Origin: Anarhynchus alexandrinus
Lineage: Eukaryota; Chordata; Aves; Charadriiformes; Charadriidae
Reading direction: 5' to 3'
Length of the DNA stretch: 64,000 bases
Assembly (NCBI GenBank): GCA_008711295.1
Contig: VUYV01000158.1
Span: forward strand, 896,471 to 960,470
Within the stretch, counting starts at the first letter, position 1, and each line of letters opens with the position of its first letter. The notes below the pieces were generated by a model that was given only the letters and a program-made list of their open reading frames with translations, was not told the origin of the DNA and made no database searches. A program made the position numbers and the translations under genes. Positions 61,138 to 64,000 of this stretch are shown here, one piece after another.

Positions 61138-62157
61138 AACATGTTTTCCCTGCATGTCTGAATTACTGCTGCCAGTGGGGTAGGACGATTTTATGAAGAA
61201 GTGCCCTCAATCATCAGCCCACAGCTTGGTGGGATGACAAGCGATGCTTCAAGTGAAGAACTGCTACAGCAGAGTAGTAAAAAAGATAGCATTTGAGATT
61301 TCAGAATCTTCCCTCCATTAGATAGGAGGGCTGCCCTGCTACCTGGGGAATTCAGTTGACCCAAAGTAGACATCTACATCATACACTTGTACCTGTAGAC
61401 ACAAGCTTTCTAGACTCCCTTTAAGGACAATGCAACAGGCAAGACATTCCTGGGTGTGATTCATCTAAACCAGACAGCGATAAGAAATCAGGTGAATGGT
61501 GACTTAAATGGCACCAAAAAAAGCATATTGGAAATATTAATGTGTTCATTTGTTAACATTTCTGAGAAAGCAGCAATGGAGTAAGTGACAGGGCAACCGC
61601 TAGAATGCCACTTCCACCAACACAATACATTTGGTCAATGAACACCTGGGAATCACCGAGTTTATGAAAGCATTGAGCAAAGCCTCATGGCTATTTAGAT
61701 CTCTGCTTCCTCAGGCAGTACTGCCAGCTGAGATTAGTTAATGAAATGGCTGCCGTCTGATCATTTATTTGGCTGCAGCAACAGTTCTGTGCAACGTTAA
61801 ATGGCAATTAGGTCTGTATTCATTATTTTTTAAATTAAACCAGTCATTCTTTATTAGCAGTCAGTGGCATCCTGAAGTATCTGAAGTATTGAACAGAGGC
61901 ACTGCATTGACTGAAGAAAGAAACGAGAAAAATCCATAATAGTAATTAAGGTAGAATTTTGATCTGTTAATAACTGAGCTCTTTGGATTGATTTAGGCTT
62001 TTCTGCCTCATGAAATTATATGAAGTATTGAAAATCATGAGGTAATGTAGAAAGTAATAACATTTTTCTAGGTCTAAAAGTAAAGAGATGAAGATTCTAT
62101 TTCTAGTTAGCCTGAAAAACTGTATAAGCGTGAAGCCTCCTTGTCCACCACTTGTAA

Positions 62158-62253
62158 GAGTGAAAAATTGGGACAGTGCATTTATACATACTTTATGCCA
62201 CTTTCACTATCTTTTGTGCTTCCCAGGGTACAAATGAGGATACCGGAACACCG
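62158..62253 (+). repeat. Diverged direct repeat, copy B (~96 bp)
   Basis: It is the homologue of 61041-61137, 1.1 kb downstream and in the same orientation, with one single-base length difference in the T-run. Similarity fades on both sides. Confidence 0.75.
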
Positions 62254-63339
62254 GGATTAAACCTTTTGGTCTAAGACAAAGGTCGTGACAAACGAACAAG
62301 GAATTTCCTGACTTCCATCTTCGAGTTTATTCCTCCATAATTATGGGAACTGTGAACTGAACATCTTTCCATGTGGAGGCTAAGAAGAAAATACAAGTTA
62401 CACACGAACAAGACTTCAAATGTTGTGGAAATTGAAAATACGTGTTTCACTATGAGTTAGTATATAAAACCAGTCTCAAATTGGCTGGATCTTAGTGTGT
62501 CTTTTTATAAAACCTGTCCTACTAAAATATTTTCCTTTATTTCTCCCGCTCTAGGCAGTCTTGCAGTAGATTCCCCAATTTCAAAATTAATGCTCGATAA
62601 AATAGGTGAATAAAGTGACACTGGGAACCCCTGGTATCTAGAAAGCAACATGACTGTAGCAGGCGTTTCAACACCCAGTGAAATTAATGGGAATCTTCCC
62701 CACAGTGAATAACATATGCAAATACTTATCTGTGCTGCTCTGGTCTGCGTGTAAATGCATCTGCAGCCTTTGTGCGGGCTGGGAGCATCTGATGGAAATG
62801 AATTGTCCTTGTCTGGTATCCCAAGACCTTTGGCTGGGTTTCCTACAAGCACCGCTGTCTTGATGGCGTTCATGGGAAACTTTGCACACAGAGGTCTTCA
62901 GACTGGCCGCTGGGCTACGCTGTCTTTTCCCATCTGTTTCCTTCGGTCTTCTCTTTCACTGTACTAGTCATTTACTTTTTCTGATTGGTTTCACTCTTCA
63001 AAACTGGGATCCCAACAAGCTCGTTAGATAACTTGGAATACTGAATTTTCCAGGCTGACATTTATGGAGGGTGATCGGGCCTTTGGAAAGCCTGAGGTTG
63101 TTCTGGGAATGTTTTATAATTTAATGGGATAATGCCAATTCAAGTGGTTAAACAGAACAAACTATCAGAATTTCTGGGAAGGTCCAGTTGTTTCTACGAT
63201 GTGCTGCAAGTTACACCTCAGTGTCTCCAAGCTGTTGTTACATGCTTAAGTATACAAATGGAGAATTTGAACGTATATGAGAAACTGCAATGATGACTTA
63301 TAGGGAATATAAAATTAATTTGATTGGGTGGAATCAGTT

Positions 63340-63836
63340 CTCCCCAGTTCAAGAGAGACAGGGAACTGCTGGAGAGAGTCCAGCGTAGGGCAACTAAGCT
63401 GATTGAGGGATTGGAGCATCTCCCTTATGAGGAAAGGCTGAGAGCGCTGGGACTCTTTAGCCTGGAGAAGAGAAGGCTGAGGGGAGACCTTATTACTGCG
63501 TACAAGTATCTAAAGGGTGGGTTGAAGGAGGATGGAGCCAGACTCTTTTCAGTGGTTCCCAATGACAGGACGAGGGGCAATGGACACAAGTTGGAACATA
63601 GGAGGTTCCGTTCAAATATACGGAAAAAATTCTTTACGATGAGGGTTCCAAAGCACTGGCACAGGCTGCCCAGGGAGGCTGTGGAGTCCCCTTCTCTGGA
63701 GATTTTCAAGACCCGCCTGGATGCAGTCCTGAGTAATGTGCTCTAGGCAATCCTGCTTTGGCAGGGGAGTTGGACTAGATGATCTCTAGAGGTCCCTTCC
63801 AACTCTGAAAATTCCATGATTCCGTGATTCTATGAA
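63340..63836 (+). mobile_element. CR1 LINE 3' end with an intact C-terminal reading frame
   Basis: The ORF2 C-terminal frame is open from about 63340 to the TAG at 63744-63746 without a stop. It encodes [48 protein letters not shown] and [20 protein letters not shown]. It is followed by the CR1 3' UTR (ttggactagatgatctctagaggtcccttccaact) and a tail ending tccgtgattctatgaa. The better preservation suggests it is one of the younger CR1 copies here. The 5' end is truncated, so it is not mobile. Confidence 0.96.
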
Positions 63837-64000
63837 ACATTTATCTCTCAAGTAAAAGATGAACTAAAAAATGTAGAAGAACATATGTAATGTATCTCCA
63901 TCCCCGTGCAATAGCTGTCGTCACTAGAGCTGTGTATTTCAGATGGTTATCCCAGTTTGGCTATTACAGTGCATTATACACCCAGAAAAAACTGCAGACA
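63837..64000. other. Non-coding flank at the window end
   Basis: Nothing recognised. Confidence 0.5.

Larger units (their letters stand above)
58003..63339. other. AT-rich non-coding interval
   Basis: No recognisable exon, RNA gene or known transposon. It contains the diverged direct repeat pair at 61041-61137 and 62158-62253. Scattered frames of 60-122 codons show no domain. Confidence 0.55.

Noticed and set aside
1..64000. CRISPR arrays, operons, phage genes, rRNA genes
   Set aside because: None is present; the sequence is vertebrate nuclear DNA. No convincing tRNA or snRNA gene was seen, although a covariance-model scan was not possible.

Overview
The window looks like a bird nuclear genome. 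It carries CR1 LINE copies with the avian/reptilian tail (GGTTGGACTAGATGA, then ATTCTATGA-type units), two LTRs of the types common in birds, small spliced vertebrate exons and isolated CpG islands. Nothing prokaryotic, viral-episomal or organellar is visible. I assembled the gene model by eye from splice sites and protein similarity. Family and repeat names come from remembered family features, not a database search.

Layout. (1) 1-4166: a reverse-strand CR1 (36-434), an unexplained possibly LTR-like stretch, an old CR1 relic (1756-2130) and the likely 3' UTR of the only recognised gene. (2) 4167-15366: a complete six-coding-exon minus-strand gene for a short-chain dehydrogenase/reductase of the SDR16C group (SDR16C5/RDHE2-like, 305 aa, all introns GT-AG). 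Intron 1 carries a long CR1 fragment with reverse-transcriptase motifs, and intron 2 carries a solo LTR in the opposite orientation. (3) 15.4-19 kb: upstream sequence leading into a GC-rich, CpG-rich block broken by a 494-base assembly gap (18183-18676) with C-runs on both sides. This is a plausible but unproven promoter of the SDR gene. (4) 19-28 kb: noncoding, with small microsatellites. (5) 28.1-28.9 kb: a strong CpG island with a GFY/ZNF143-type promoter element and no recognisable gene attached. (6) 29-64 kb: intergenic sequence with a CR1 tail (31 kb), a CR1 relic (41 kb), an ancient reverse-strand CR1/L3-like fragment (43 kb), a 1.1-kb solo LTR with a perfect 5-bp target duplication (46-47 kb), a GC-rich patch (52.5-53.3 kb), two near-tandem duplications each containing a single N (54 and 58 kb), a diverged pair of ~97-bp direct repeats (61 and 62 kb) and a fairly well preserved CR1 3' end (63.3-63.8 kb).

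The gene encodes a predicted membrane-anchored retinol dehydrogenase, acting in the oxidation of retinol to retinaldehyde before retinoic acid formation. In mammals SDR16C5 lies between CHCHD7 and PENK, but I could not find coding exons of CHCHD7, PLAG1 or PENK here. I did not find a convincing new biological system. The best leads are the orphan CpG-island promoter at 28 kb, the ~97-bp repeat pair at 61-62 kb, and the antisense LTR 190 bp from an SDR exon.
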